A DNA stretch of 64,000 nt, taken from contig JAQNBH010000003.1 in the NCBI GenBank assembly GCA_028752905.1, forward strand, positions 36,702,472 to 36,766,471, read 5' to 3'. Below are positions 33,401-43,589 of the stretch, in pieces; positions within the stretch are counted from its first letter, which is position 1, and every line of letters starts with the position of its first letter. Source of the DNA: Cladorhizidae sp. MBARI D1340-BT2. Taxonomy: Eukaryota > Porifera > Demospongiae > Poecilosclerida > Cladorhizidae. The position numbers and the translations under genes are program-made. The notes beneath the pieces are model-generated. The model was given only the letters and a program-made list of their open reading frames with translations, was not told where the DNA came from and ran no database searches.

Positions 33401-34736
33401 AAATACATGTGAGAAAGTGGGAAATTATAGTTGCTAGTTCAAAGGATTAGGGTTTCTTGTTCCACTGCTCTCTCCTTTTCATGCGCACCCATGAGGGTGA
33501 CGGAAGGTTAGTAGGACATTGTATTGAGAGTTGATAGACAAAAAACCTATGGATGCACGTACAAAACTCAATATCATGACATACCTAGAGTTTCAACTTA
33601 GCTGAGCTAGCAGCTACACATTGAATAAGTCCCCCCAAAAATTACATATAGCTTACCTTTCTTTCTCCATTGCTAGCGCGTGGCATCATCTTCTGTCCAG
33701 GAGCTTACAAGGCTCAGACAAGTGTAATAGGACTGGGCTATCAAAGTTTCTGAAGAGTCGAAGAACTCAGATCCTTAGCTGAACGCTCCATTATACTCTT
33801 TGGAACACGAAATTTGTTATCCACAGCGGGCACTAAAGCTCTGGACTAAATTCTTTTGTAATCAGGTAGCCAAGGCACCGCTTTCTTTTCGGGCAATATA
33901 TCGCTAAGACTGTAAAACCCTCAAGTCCAACAACTAGACCAGTACACACACCACATCTTAAGGTCACATGAAAAGTATTCCGCCTGACCCGTAATTAATG
34001 ACGCATATACTCGTATCATTTCCTAACATTCAAACCCCCCCCCCCCCCCCCCCCCCCCAACTTCTGCCATGCTCGACCTCAAGTACCAAATCACGTCGCC
34101 TCTCTCTCTCTCTCATGCATATGTACTGTAAAGTTATAACTACGACTCGTCCCGATTTATATGCCCACGTTCGCGTTCCTATTTATTTTACCAGTGAACA
34201 TTCGACAAACAGAAGAAACAGAGATACCTAGTTAGACCAATTTTCCGTCCAACTCCCCAGTAAGGGCTCGTTTCTGACGCCAACAATAGTGAGATTGAAC
34301 TTCTTAGGATTGCCAAAAAGTATTTGCATAGCCGCAGCTATTCACGAGCTGGGCAGCCAAACAACTCTGGGAAGTGCTTGATAAAAAGCCCTGCTGGATA
34401 TACTAGTGTATTATTGCTAGAGCTTAAAGCACTTCTCCTGAAGCTGTAGTCCTTGGCAAATTTGACATTTTCCAGCGATTCTCGTGCTCTAGTCTCTCCA
34501 TATTAACACTCCATTCTTTTACTCGGCCTTAGTTAACCACGTGATGCGCGGTGGTAACTACGTTTTTATGTCACTACGCCCCTTGGAGTAGCGGACAAAT
34601 TCGGCGAAGGCAAGATTGGCAAGTTGGTCGATTTTTTTTTTGCTGGACGTGATCGTTTGAAAGAGGTTAGTACGGTTTACAGTTTACTATGTAGCGGGAC
34701 TTCCTTCATGTCATGTTCTAGCCCTGACTGATTTCA
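33401..34736. other. no gene recognised
   Basis: Contains a poly-C run (34027-34048) and a CT microsatellite (about 34102-34115). A string around 33655-33690 (CTTACCTTTCTTTCTCCATT then GCTAGCGCGTGGCATC) echoes one at 42865-42895 and could be a minus-strand donor-bearing micro-exon of a repeat. No protein family is recognised. Confidence 0.4.
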
Positions 34737-35257
34737 TTAAGGGGGGGATAAAACCATAAAAGTAGTAAAGTATTAAAAAGTTATGGTTACCACTTTATAG
34801 CTCCATTGATCCTTTAAGCTTCATGATATGGCACTTGATATATAGCTAAAAATATAGGTCTCTGTGTGCTCTCTTTAAATACCAAAATATTTATTATTCA
34901 TAACTACAACTATACCGAAGTTACTGGAGCTAAAATGGGTATACCTCAAAACCTGAGTGCCTGAGTTAGGAACATATTTTCCTCCTAATTGCCAAGCTGA
35001 GAGAGAGAGCTGAAATTAGCACCTGTGGCGCTAGAGGAAGCCACGCTCGGCTAAAACCTAATTACGTCGCCAATTAATTTCCAACCTGCGCTTGACCACG
35101 TACTTAATTAGTGCCTAATTACGGTTGTATAGAGTGGGTTTCCTCTAGCCACTGGTATTAATATCAGTTCAACTTGGCTATGTTCCTAACACAGGCGCTC
35201 AGGTTTTGAGGTACCCACACTTTAACTCCAGTAACTTGGGTATAGTTATAGCTATAA

Positions 35258-35839
35258 ATGCATGCAGATGTAACCAAGAAAGAACTAGATGATTGGAAGG
35301 AGGTAACCAGGAGGGAGAAAAGAGAGGCAAAGACCTCAGCTAAACCACAAGCAGGAGCGATAATCAAAGAGATGGAGCGGCGAGATGTAAAGAAGAATAA
35401 AATCATTATTCGGGGCATGACGGAGTCCGGTGGGCAGGATGTAGAAAATGAAGATAAAGGCATCTTTGAGAGCCTTTGCAAAACTATTGGGGTGGAACTG
35501 ACAATCCAGGAGCATGTGAAATTTTTCCAAAGAATCGGCAAAGTAAAGAGAAATGATGGCAAACCACGGCTAATCGTGGTGGGACTGAGAGACGAAGAGA
35601 TGAGGGAGTCAATTCTGAAGAATTCCAGCAAGGCATCAAAAATACCGAAGTTCAGACAGGTCTACATCGATCCTGATACCACAAGGGAGCAGAGAGAAGA
35701 GCATTATAAGCTAAGAATGGAAGCAAAACGTCGGACGGAGTCGGGAAACGAGGTATGGATCGTAGTCGGAATGAAAATAGGTTCACCACGATTGATAAAG
35801 AAACTAAAGGACAATCCAATCGATGCAAGACAGCACTGA
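35258..35839 (+). CDS. LINE ORF1 protein, N-terminally truncated
   Basis: 193 codons from the first ATG after the insertion border. The sequence is Lys/Glu-rich at the start (KKELDDWKEVTRREKRE), where the coiled coil that trimerises ORF1 proteins usually ends. It is followed by an RRM-like segment with DVKKNKIIIRGMTESG, FFQRIGKVKRNDGKPRLIVV and VYIDPDTTREQREEHYKLRM. That layout is the one known from L1/CR1 ORF1 nucleic-acid-binding proteins, which coat the element RNA and act as chaperones. The natural start is probably upstream and lost, so the ATG used here is only the first available. Its last 85 bases overlap the ORF2 frame. Confidence 0.75.
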   Translation: MHADVTKKELDDWKEVTRREKREAKTSAKPQAGAIIKEMERRDVKKNKIIIRGMTESGGQDVENEDKGIFESLCKTIGVELTIQEHVKFFQRIGKVKRNDGKPRLIVVGLRDEEMRESILKNSSKASKIPKFRQVYIDPDTTREQREEHYKLRMEAKRRTESGNEVWIVVGMKIGSPRLIKKLKDNPIDARQH

Positions 35840-38607
35840 CTGTTCTCTACTTCAATGCTCGGAGCATCTTAAACAAACTCGACGAAATTTCAGCAATTTT
35901 ACATAGTGATGAGCCAGATATCTTGGTAATTGTGGAGTCTTGGACTAACGACTCTATATCAAATGCTGAAATAAGCTTTTTAGGTTATGATCTTATAATA
36001 CGAAAGGATAGAAAGGACACTGCTGGAGGAAGAGGTGGAGGTATACTAATGTATGCGAAGCCAGAAATGAAATCTTCCGAAGTTGTCATTGAGAGTGATT
36101 TCGAACAGTTTGGTGCCTTGAGAATAAGTGATTTGACAATTGTAGGAGTGTATCGTTCACCAAATTCCAGCAAAGATAATGATGTCACATTGTGCAATCT
36201 GATACGTAATTTGCATGGCCGTAAGGTGATAGTGGGGGACTTCAACTTTCCCGACATATGTTGGGCTATTATGACATCCAAGAGTCAAACCCAGACCGAT
36301 TTCATCGATGCTACTAATGATGCCTTTCTTTCCCAGATTGTTAGTGAATCCACCCACAAAGCGGGGAACATATTGGACTTGATATTTACAGAGGACATCA
36401 ACCAAGTAGAAAGTGTATTGGTGAGACGAGAATATGAACTGTCCGACCATTTCCCATTGTCATTTGGCATCAAAGTCAAAGTTTCGCTTCCAAAGTCTCA
36501 TATTCTTGTACCTGATTATCATAAGGCAGACTACATTAAGCTTAATACCCACCTCTCACAAGTTGTTTGGGTTACAGAATTTTCTGGTCTAGATGCAAAT
36601 GAGGCATGGGAAAGGTTCCACTTTCATCTTAAAAATGCTATTAAAGAATCAATCCCGATGAAGAAGATGCGCCAAAATAATCGCCCCATATGGATGGATG
36701 TTAATGCCATTCGCATGATTAGAAAGAAAAGAAGGCTTTGGAAAGCCTATTCTGTGACAAAAGAATTCAGGAAGTGGAGTGAATATAAAGACTGTGTCAA
36801 TGCAGTACGGAAAAGTGTCCATAAGGCAAAAGTCAAGTTTGAAAGGAGTCTAGCTAAAGACCTGATGTCCAAACCTAAGAGCTTTTATAGTTATATGCGA
36901 TCAAAGACAAAAGTTAAAGACAGTATTGGCCCTCTCAGAGACGCTAATGGTAAAGTGACGAATGATGATAAACAGCAAGCTGACATCCTCAACTCGTTCT
37001 TCAGTTCCGTTTTTACAAAAGAAGATGTGACAAATATCCCCCAAGCAAGGCAGCACTATATGGGAGAAGAGCCATGCAACTCTGTGTACTTCGACCCCAA
37101 CAAGGTGAATGAAAAGATCTCTAGATTGAAGCCCAACTCCTCCCCTGGTCCTGATAGTATAGCTTCGCATGTGCTAAAAGCATGTTCTGGCACTCTGTGC
37201 TTCCCACTTGCAATGATCTTCAATCTCTCAATGTCAGGGGGTGTAGTCCCCGAACAATGGAAGGCAGCTAATATAACCCCGATCTTTAAGAAGGGAGCTA
37301 GGGACAATCCTGGCAACTACCGTCCAATTAGTCTGACATGCATTGCTGGAAAAATTATGGAGTCCATCATTAAAGACCGGCTGTTGGACCACCTGGTCCA
37401 AAATAATTTGATATGCGATGAACAGCATGGTTTCGTTCCCAAAAGGAGCACACTTACAAATCTCCTGTTATTCCTGAACAAAATGACATTACACCTCGAT
37501 GAGGGATTTCCGGTGGATGTGGTGTTCTTCGATTTCAAGAAGGCCTTTGACACTGTTCCCCATCAGAGGCTTATGGAGAAAATCGGAGCACATGGCATCA
37601 CTGGAAAGGTGTGGGATTGGATCAGAGAGTGGCTCACAAGCAGAAAGCAAAGGATAGTGCTGAATGGTCAGTGCTCGGAGTGGACAAGTGTCACCAGTGG
37701 GGTCCCACAAGGGTCGGTTCTCGGGCCATTGCTCTTTCTCCTCTACGTCAATGACATCTGCGATGGTGTCTCAAGCTTTGCCTTTCTTTTTGCTGATGAC
37801 CTCAAGCTACTGAGGGCGATGGTAAACAGTGAGGAGGATCATGGATCTCTCTCAAATGATTTGAAAATTCTAGAGCAGTGGGGCCATTCTTGGCAAATGA
37901 GCTTCAATGTGGCTAAATGTAAAGTCATGCACATCGGAGCAAAGAACTCAAGAAGAAGTTATTCTGTGAATGGCCATGACTTAGCAATAACAGTGAAAGA
38001 GCGAGATCTGGGAATAATTGTTGACTCCAAGGCCAGGTTCAGGGACCAGATACAGAAGGCGGCAGCAACTGCAAACTGCATCATCGGACAAATCAAGAGG
38101 AGCTTCGTTCTGAGGGATAAGGACGTCCTGCTCCGACTCTACAAAATCTACGTGCGGCCACATCTGGACTACTGTGTCCAAGCATACAACCCTCACCTCC
38201 AGAAAGACATCTACACACTCGAAAAAGTTCAGAGAAGAATGGTGCGTCTGATCAACGGCCTTGAAGGAGCCCACTATGAAGACAAATTGATTGAACTTAA
38301 TCTAACCACATTGGTTGAGAGGCGTCGGAGATTTGACCTTACTGAAGTGTATAAAATATTGAGTGGGCACACTAATATTGAAGTAGAGAGCCTTTTCTCA
38401 TATGTGACCGATAAGCATAGTGTCAACACCCGATGTGCTCAGAGTGGACACCTCACTGTACCTAGATCGAGATTAGACTTAAGAAAATACTTTTTCAATT
38501 GTAGAGTAATCTCTGACTGGAACTCCTTACCAAACTTGATCAGGAGTTCAACCTCTTTGAAATCTTTTAAGTATAAATTGTATCGTCACCTTGCCATCCA
38601 GCAGTAA
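35755..38607 (+). CDS. LINE ORF2: AP-type endonuclease plus reverse transcriptase (950 codons)
   Basis: Nicks target DNA and primes reverse transcription on it. The N-terminal endonuclease/exonuclease/phosphatase domain (about residues 28-245) shows its active-site series: Asn34 in YFNARS, Glu61 in VESWTND, the GVYRSPNS turn, GDFNFPD, and the closing SDHFPLSF. The reverse transcriptase (about 430-740) shows WKAANITPIFKKG, NYRPISLT, QHGFVPKRST, FFDFKKAFDTVPH (catalytic Asp593) and GVPQGSVLGPLLFLLYVND. The FADD box follows (Asp681/682). The C-terminal part has the LYKIYVRPHLDYC and WNSLPNLI blocks seen in CR1-type proteins. There are no stops or frameshifts. The listed start overlaps ORF1; the true start may be a later Met or reinitiation. 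CR1 clade is inferred from these motifs. Confidence 0.93.
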   Translation: MDRSRNENRFTTIDKETKGQSNRCKTALTVLYFNARSILNKLDEISAILHSDEPDILVIVESWTNDSISNAEISFLGYDLIIRKDRKDTAGGRGGGILMYAKPEMKSSEVVIESDFEQFGALRISDLTIVGVYRSPNSSKDNDVTLCNLIRNLHGRKVIVGDFNFPDICWAIMTSKSQTQTDFIDATNDAFLSQIVSESTHKAGNILDLIFTEDINQVESVLVRREYELSDHFPLSFGIKVKVSLPKSHILVPDYHKADYIKLNTHLSQVVWVTEFSGLDANEAWERFHFHLKNAIKESIPMKKMRQNNRPIWMDVNAIRMIRKKRRLWKAYSVTKEFRKWSEYKDCVNAVRKSVHKAKVKFERSLAKDLMSKPKSFYSYMRSKTKVKDSIGPLRDANGKVTNDDKQQADILNSFFSSVFTKEDVTNIPQARQHYMGEEPCNSVYFDPNKVNEKISRLKPNSSPGPDSIASHVLKACSGTLCFPLAMIFNLSMSGGVVPEQWKAANITPIFKKGARDNPGNYRPISLTCIAGKIMESIIKDRLLDHLVQNNLICDEQHGFVPKRSTLTNLLLFLNKMTLHLDEGFPVDVVFFDFKKAFDTVPHQRLMEKIGAHGITGKVWDWIREWLTSRKQRIVLNGQCSEWTSVTSGVPQGSVLGPLLFLLYVNDICDGVSSFAFLFADDLKLLRAMVNSEEDHGSLSNDLKILEQWGHSWQMSFNVAKCKVMHIGAKNSRRSYSVNGHDLAITVKERDLGIIVDSKARFRDQIQKAAATANCIIGQIKRSFVLRDKDVLLRLYKIYVRPHLDYCVQAYNPHLQKDIYTLEKVQRRMVRLINGLEGAHYEDKLIELNLTTLVERRRRFDLTEVYKILSGHTNIEVESLFSYVTDKHSVNTRCAQSGHLTVPRSRLDLRKYFFNCRVISDWNSLPNLIRSSTSLKSFKYKLYRHLAIQQ

Positions 38608-38866
38608 CAATATAATGTTGTGTCTCCATCCTATATTCTATACATACATATATTCTATACATACACATGTGAAAGTGTCTCTAGAATTATATCTCAATAT
38701 CAATATCAATATCAAAAATATCAATAAAAATAAAATTTTATATCAAAAGAGAGCACATAGAGAGACCTATCTTTTGAGCTATATACCATGGACCTTGCAG
38801 AATTTATGGAGGTGTAAAGTGGTAACCACAAGTTTTTATTACTTTCATGGTTTTGTCCCCCCTTCA

Positions 38867-40265
38867 AATACCTCAGACCTAGATTGAAGAATGTGCAGTA
38901 TCTAGTTGGATATCACATGTATGGCAACTTGACTCAATAAGTTTCAAATCCCTTTAGAAATTACTTGTAGAAAAGATGTTCTAGATCCTCTAAGCTTGAG
39001 TTCTTTAATAAATCTCTCTCTCTCTCTCCCTTCTATATAATGTACTTGTTCTAGAAATGAATACAAAGCATTGTGTGTGTGTGTGTGTGTTGCAGCTGAA
39101 GCTCATGCCATTAACCTGCCATCAAACATATGCTAGCTTTCAGGTATCGTACAATAATGGGGTGGGGAAATAGAGGGGTTAAAGAATTCTTAAAAATTAA
39201 TAAGCCACCCAACAATTTTCCTTCACAATGTTGCTGTATCTGTGTAGCTGTATCTGTGTAGCCAGTTCACACCGCTTTATAATTATGCAACCAGTTCTTT
39301 CTCCTTGTTGATTGCATAGCTAGTTCAATCCCCTTATATATGAAGCCAGGTATCTCCCCTCTACTGAGATTCCAGCCATTTCTCTCTCCTCTACTGACAG
39401 TCCAGCTATTTCGCTCTCCTCTACTGACATTGCAACCAGTTCTCTCTCCTCTACTGACAGTGCTGCTAGTTTGACTCTTATCTACTGTCAGTGCACCCAA
39501 CATTATAAATTGTACAGTGTGACTAGGTTATAATATGCATGACAGTGGATAAGAGGTGTCAGATATAGTATAAAGTAACTTCATACAGTTTGTCACTATT
39601 TGGTCCCTTACTCAATTATGCTGCCTCAACCACATTTAAATATAATTCTGGACATATTTATTCCCATTCCTTCCCCCTTTGTTTCCTTCCTCCTATACTT
39701 ACATAGTATATGTAGCTAGCAGAGTGAGGTACAGTATATACCCAGTTTTACACTGCACAACGGAATGGTGGGCTCCGCAAGGTTGGTATAATTATGTGAT
39801 AACTCTGCTTTAGTATGTTGATCATTCTACTAATAGTAGTAATAGTAGTAGCAGCAGCAGTAGTTGTAACAATTACAATAAAATGCAATCACTTTCTCAT
39901 AAACTCGAAATTTACTCTCTCAATGCTTTGGCTTGATGCTAATCATTATTATTATAAGGAATGGGATTAAATTAGAACAAGAACTTAGGATGTCCTTTAA
40001 CTTATCGTTTCATAGCGACATACGATTACATACCAGCCAGGTATATTATTCATTATTACAACAATATTTATGTTTACTAAGCTACACCAAAACTATTTTC
40101 GATGAAAGTTTCTTTATCGAGTTTGAGGAGCTTTGTGTTACAGGAACTGCAAACACTGACTGAATAATGAATTAATTTGTTGTACTACCCATAACCACTG
40201 CTCTGGTTTCAATATCCATGACTGTTTATATAATATATATAGCATATTTTTTGTTACAACTGCAG
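38867..40265. other. intergenic; microsatellites and a minisatellite
   Basis: Contains CT (about 39007-39030) and GT (39072-39092) microsatellites, the minisatellite at 39290-39500, and an AGTAGTAATAGTAGTAGCAG run near 39832. A 5' untranslated exon of the glycosyltransferase gene may lie here but cannot be placed. Confidence 0.5.
39290..39500 (-). repeat. minisatellite, ~28-31 bp unit, inverted relative to 1760-1960
   Basis: Six to seven copies that on the minus strand read AGTAGAGGAGAGAACTGGTT then GCAATGTC, the same family as 1760-1960. A minus-strand frame through it repeats the peptide VSRGERN; I treat this as an artefact of the repeat. Confidence 0.75.
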
Positions 40266-40268
40266 AGA

Positions 40269-41597
40269 ATGAAATCCAAGCACACAGCTTATATCACTTT
40301 AAGTGTAACAGTCTTACTAGGAATACCTCTATTTGCAATGATTTTGAACACGAAGGACAAAACATATAGACAGAAAGAAGTGATTGTGGAGAATTTTATT
40401 CAACCAACAGAACAACAAAAGCTTAATTCCCTTATTGATTCCAAGAATGAAAAATTCGAGAAAAAGCACATCGATATAAACTATCCTTTTTCTTACTTGC
40501 CAGCGACACCTCTGTCTAAGGACGTCATCGTTTACAGTGCATACTTTGATGAAAGGCCACGAAATGGTCATAGTAATGTTACCATATTCTTGATAGGCAT
40601 CAATAGAACTATATTTGAGCACAAGTGGATCTCCCAATGTGGAGTTGGTTCTGCCATGACAAATAATTTTGAGATCCGTTTTGTCGAAGAAACTAATCTG
40701 ATGCACAGTTGGTTAGGTGATCGCAAGTTTCCCTTCGAACAGGTCGCACTTGATTGCTACAACTTGCCTGTAGTGAATGGCAGCAGGGCATTTGTAGTTT
40801 ATCAAAGTGGGGTAAATAATGCCACTAAGGAGTTGGTGAGTGAATCTTTGACACCTCTCATGATTCCTGCGCCGAGGATCCAGCCATCCGGAGAGCACAA
40901 TCTATCGGTATTGACATGTACGAAAGCACACAATAGAGGCGCTTCATGGCTACCCGAGTTCATCAGATACCAGAAGACACTTGGTGTGGACCATGTACAC
41001 CTTGCCATGATAGATACTTTCATCAAGGATGGTGGATTCCAAGATTACCTCATGTCAGATGAGTTTACACGCAATGCGGTACGAGAAGGTTACCTCTCCA
41101 TCACTGTTTGGCATGAGTGGTATGATGATAACGAATTTTATGTCCATGGGACCATTTTTCAGTTTTTGGATTGCATGTATCGTTTCAGAGGGACGTACGA
41201 TTACATCTTCCCCTTGGATAGTGATGATTTTTTCAACCCAAGTATACCTGGCAAGACAAAACTGAAGAATTACATTAAAGACTACTGTTTCACAAAACCA
41301 TTCGCTTCATGTGCATTCAGATGGTTGTTTTATTATCCTGGAGTCTGTGGAATGGCAGGAAAAGTAGGGGAAGATGGTAATGTCACCAAATACATGAAGC
41401 CTCATAATGCAATAGCTGAGCCAATAAAACTCAAGTCCGTGCACTCTATGAAGGCCATTGTGGATTTTTCGTTTCACGATGCCGCATGTATTGGATGTTT
41501 GCTGCCTGGATATTCAGTTAGAAAAATCGAACCCGAGGTAGCATACATCGCTCATAATAGATTAAATATGGATGTAAGTCATGCTAAGTTCTGCTGA
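40269..41597 (+). CDS. glycosyltransferase family 92 (DUF23-type) membrane protein
   Basis: 442 codons, uninterrupted. Probably a Golgi or ER type II membrane enzyme that adds a sugar (galactose in characterised family members) to glycans. A short basic N-terminus (MKSKH) is followed by one hydrophobic anchor (about residues 8-26) and a polar stem. The GT92 domain starts around LSVLTCTKAHN (about 215), with WLPEFIRYQKTLGVDHVHLA. The acceptor/metal motif is PLDSDDFF (residues 315-322; Asp317-Ser-Asp319). Later come CAFRWLFYYPG, VHSMKAIVDFSFHDA and VAYIAHNRLN. Several N-x-S/T sequons sit in the lumenal part. I chose this ATG because it directly follows a pyrimidine-rich CTGCAG acceptor, suggesting a non-coding upstream exon. 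An in-frame ATG at 40218 would place 17 hydrophobic residues ahead of it. An AATAAA signal follows the stop. This is the only complete host-type gene in the window. Confidence 0.9.
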   Translation: MKSKHTAYITLSVTVLLGIPLFAMILNTKDKTYRQKEVIVENFIQPTEQQKLNSLIDSKNEKFEKKHIDINYPFSYLPATPLSKDVIVYSAYFDERPRNGHSNVTIFLIGINRTIFEHKWISQCGVGSAMTNNFEIRFVEETNLMHSWLGDRKFPFEQVALDCYNLPVVNGSRAFVVYQSGVNNATKELVSESLTPLMIPAPRIQPSGEHNLSVLTCTKAHNRGASWLPEFIRYQKTLGVDHVHLAMIDTFIKDGGFQDYLMSDEFTRNAVREGYLSITVWHEWYDDNEFYVHGTIFQFLDCMYRFRGTYDYIFPLDSDDFFNPSIPGKTKLKNYIKDYCFTKPFASCAFRWLFYYPGVCGMAGKVGEDGNVTKYMKPHNAIAEPIKLKSVHSMKAIVDFSFHDAACIGCLLPGYSVRKIEPEVAYIAHNRLNMDVSHAKFC

Positions 41598-41690
41598 CAT
41601 GTTTTAGTTGTGTAATGTGTAATGTGACAGCCCAGGCAAGAAGAGGACATATACACGATGACAATAATTACCATATAGCTAACAATGTTT

Positions 41691-41696
41691 AATAAA
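41691..41696 (+). promoter_or_regulatory. polyadenylation signal AATAAA for the GT92 gene
   Basis: Canonical AATAAA about 95 bases after the stop codon at 41597, with no competing gene between. Confidence 0.6.
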
Positions 41697-41699
41697 TGA

Positions 41700-43580
41700 A
41701 AATGTATAATTTCACATATTTCTAACATCTTTTAGGTATGTATATATTAATCGTAAATTCACCCTTAAAAATTAGGGATGGGACACCTGTCTTATAAGCT
41801 TATAATAATTGGTAGGATATGAGAAAACAACAGCATGCTCAATCAACTCTCAGTTGACATACAAAGTTACAATGACTTCAAATTTACTCTTGATGCGAGT
41901 AATTTATTAAGAATATAATTCTTAGTAGGAGGAAGGATAACTGGTTGCAATACACACAAGTGAGAATGGTGCTGCCTATGCAGAAAACAGATAATGTGGT
42001 TAAATATGCAGTAGAAAGCTCAAGTAAGAATGTGCAATTGTAATTATATTATAAAACAGTTATCTGAAATCCGAACAGAAATATTTACAATACTGAAGGT
42101 TTTATATTTGGGTTTACATTTTCATTTCACAAGGAATCCTGCTCCAAATCACAAGCTTGCTTCTGTGCACACTGTTTTTACCCACAAGTTAGCCACGAAT
42201 GTCAGTTTGGCTTACATACTGTAGATCATGATGATGGCATCGTGCACAGAGAGAAGAGCACAATTATTGTGTGAGACATGTCTGCGTGTGCAATGTGTGT
42301 GTGGAGTAATGATTTGTTGTGTGTGTGCGTGTGTATTCATGTGTGTGGTAGAGAGAAATATAAACCAAGCATGTTACAATGACCTACTCAATAATCAACC
42401 TGAAAGTTACTCCCTTGACATTTCGACTATCCTTCATCAGGAATAAACATGTTAACTTGTGTTACTAATCTTTGTATCTCTTATAGTCCTAATTTTTAAT
42501 ACCTCAAGTAAATAGGGGAGGTACACATGCATCAGGGTTTGGACAAAAGAGATAACTGGTGCTCTTGCTGGATAATGAATAATGATGATCCCGATGCAAT
42601 GAGGAATCTATATGAGATGTTTTTACCATTAGTTACCAACAAAATTATTACCAATCAAGCATACTTTATTCCAGATTTGTTTAGTGAACTTTCAACTCCA
42701 CCAAACCCATACATAGAACCAGCAAATCAACAAACCAAACTCAGCTATTTATGACCAAGTCTCTGGGACAATTTATGAATTCTTACTACCAAACTGTAGC
42801 TTGTTAGCTACATATTAAAAATATTCCTATTCATAATCAATTATAATATAGTTGACTATTTCTTACCTTCATTGCTAGTGCTTGGCATCCACGATTGATA
42901 AACTTCTTTAGGTTCAGGTAAAGTTTCTACACTCCATCTGTTCATGTAGACATTTTTTTAACCTGGAAATGATAGTCACTGACAATTAGTTGGTAACCTT
43001 CCCAAAACCATCTGCAAAGGCAGGTGAGGATATAACTGCCTATGCAGAAAACAGATCTATGCATGAGAAGCTAACATGGTTCAATATGCAGTTGGTTATT
43101 CAGGAAGCCAGAAGGGTATGAATATGCATTTGTCCTGATATTTGAAAATAGGTCTCTGAAACCTGAACAGAAATATGTACTTATATGTAAAGATTATAAC
43201 AATTCTGTTAGACTAGACACATTTTCAGTTCACATGAAATCCTTCCCAAAATAATAAGCAAGCCTCTTTACATGGTATATATATATACTGACCAAGTAGT
43301 TTATCATGAATGCTCCATTTGGCTTTATCATTCCGGAAACAATGATGACTACACGCTGTACGGGCAGAAGAAAAGTGTGTGTGCGGTTTTCCATGTGTAC
43401 ACTAACAATGACAGGAAGTAATTAACACTTAATAATTATTGATTATGCATCAACAGTATAAATTGTTGTGTTAATACTTGTGATTTAGGCCATATTTTAT
43501 AACATTCACTTGAGGCTTCTATGATAGATAAAAGATTTAAAATCAGATTATTACACTGGCAACGATGATTAAGTCATAGC
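41700..43580. other. no confident gene; dispersed repeats
   Basis: Holds two copies (41950-42225, 43020-43340) of the degenerate dispersed repeat also seen at 29595-29880, plus hammerhead-like copy 5 (42415-42444). A 75-codon frame at 42527-42754 starts with an ATG but shows no family motif, so I do not call it a gene. Confidence 0.45.
42415..42444 (-). repeat. dispersed repeat with hammerhead-like core, copy 5 (shortened)
   Basis: On the minus strand it reads ATTCCTGATGAAGGATAGTC then GAAATGTCAAGG. Both boxes (CTGATGA, GAAA) are intact, but the segment between them is only about 9 nt. It shares the downstream TTGATTATTGA stretch with copies 1 and 2. Confidence 0.5.
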
Positions 43581-43589
43581 ATTCTACTC

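Larger units (their letters stand above)
35256..38732 (+). mobile_element. CR1-like non-LTR retrotransposon, 5'-truncated, ORF2 uninterrupted
   Basis: About 3.5 kb with a partial ORF1, an overlapping full ORF2, a ~120-bp 3' UTR and a simple tail (CAATATCAATATCAATATCA, then AATAAAAATAAAA). The 5' border coincides with the start of ORF1 reading at the broken MITE arm, so the 5' UTR and the ORF1 N-terminus are missing. A short ATAAA-like direct repeat may be the target duplication, but it is too weak to rely on. The intact ORF2 suggests a recent insertion. Confidence 0.85.
34737..38866. mobile_element. palindromic element (two ~240-bp arms) split by a LINE
   Basis: The left arm (34737-34975) begins TTAAGGGGGGGATAAAACCA and carries GGTTACCACTTTATAGCTCC and the AGGTCTCTGTGTGCTCTC core. 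After a ~190-bp centre, itself palindromic (GAGGAAGCC...GGTTTCCTC), the right arm starts near 35170 (GTTCCTAACACAGGCGCTCA). It breaks at about 35255, then resumes at about 38733 (TTTATATCAAAAGAGAGCAC) and closes with CATGGTTTTGTCCCCCCTTC near 38866. Without the LINE this is a foldback of about 650 bp of the same family as 12254-12691. Confidence 0.8.

Noticed and set aside
39267..39503. Minus-strand frame with repeating VSRGERN peptide
   Set aside because: Comes from the ~30-bp minisatellite; the other locus of the same family (1760-1960) does not keep the frame.
40329..41026. Minus-strand frames opposite the glycosyltransferase gene
   Set aside because: Antisense shadows of a well-supported GT92 gene; no motif of their own.
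42527..42754. 75-codon ATG-started frame as a small gene
   Set aside because: No family motif, no splice sites, surrounded by degenerate repeats, within the length expected by chance in AT-rich DNA.
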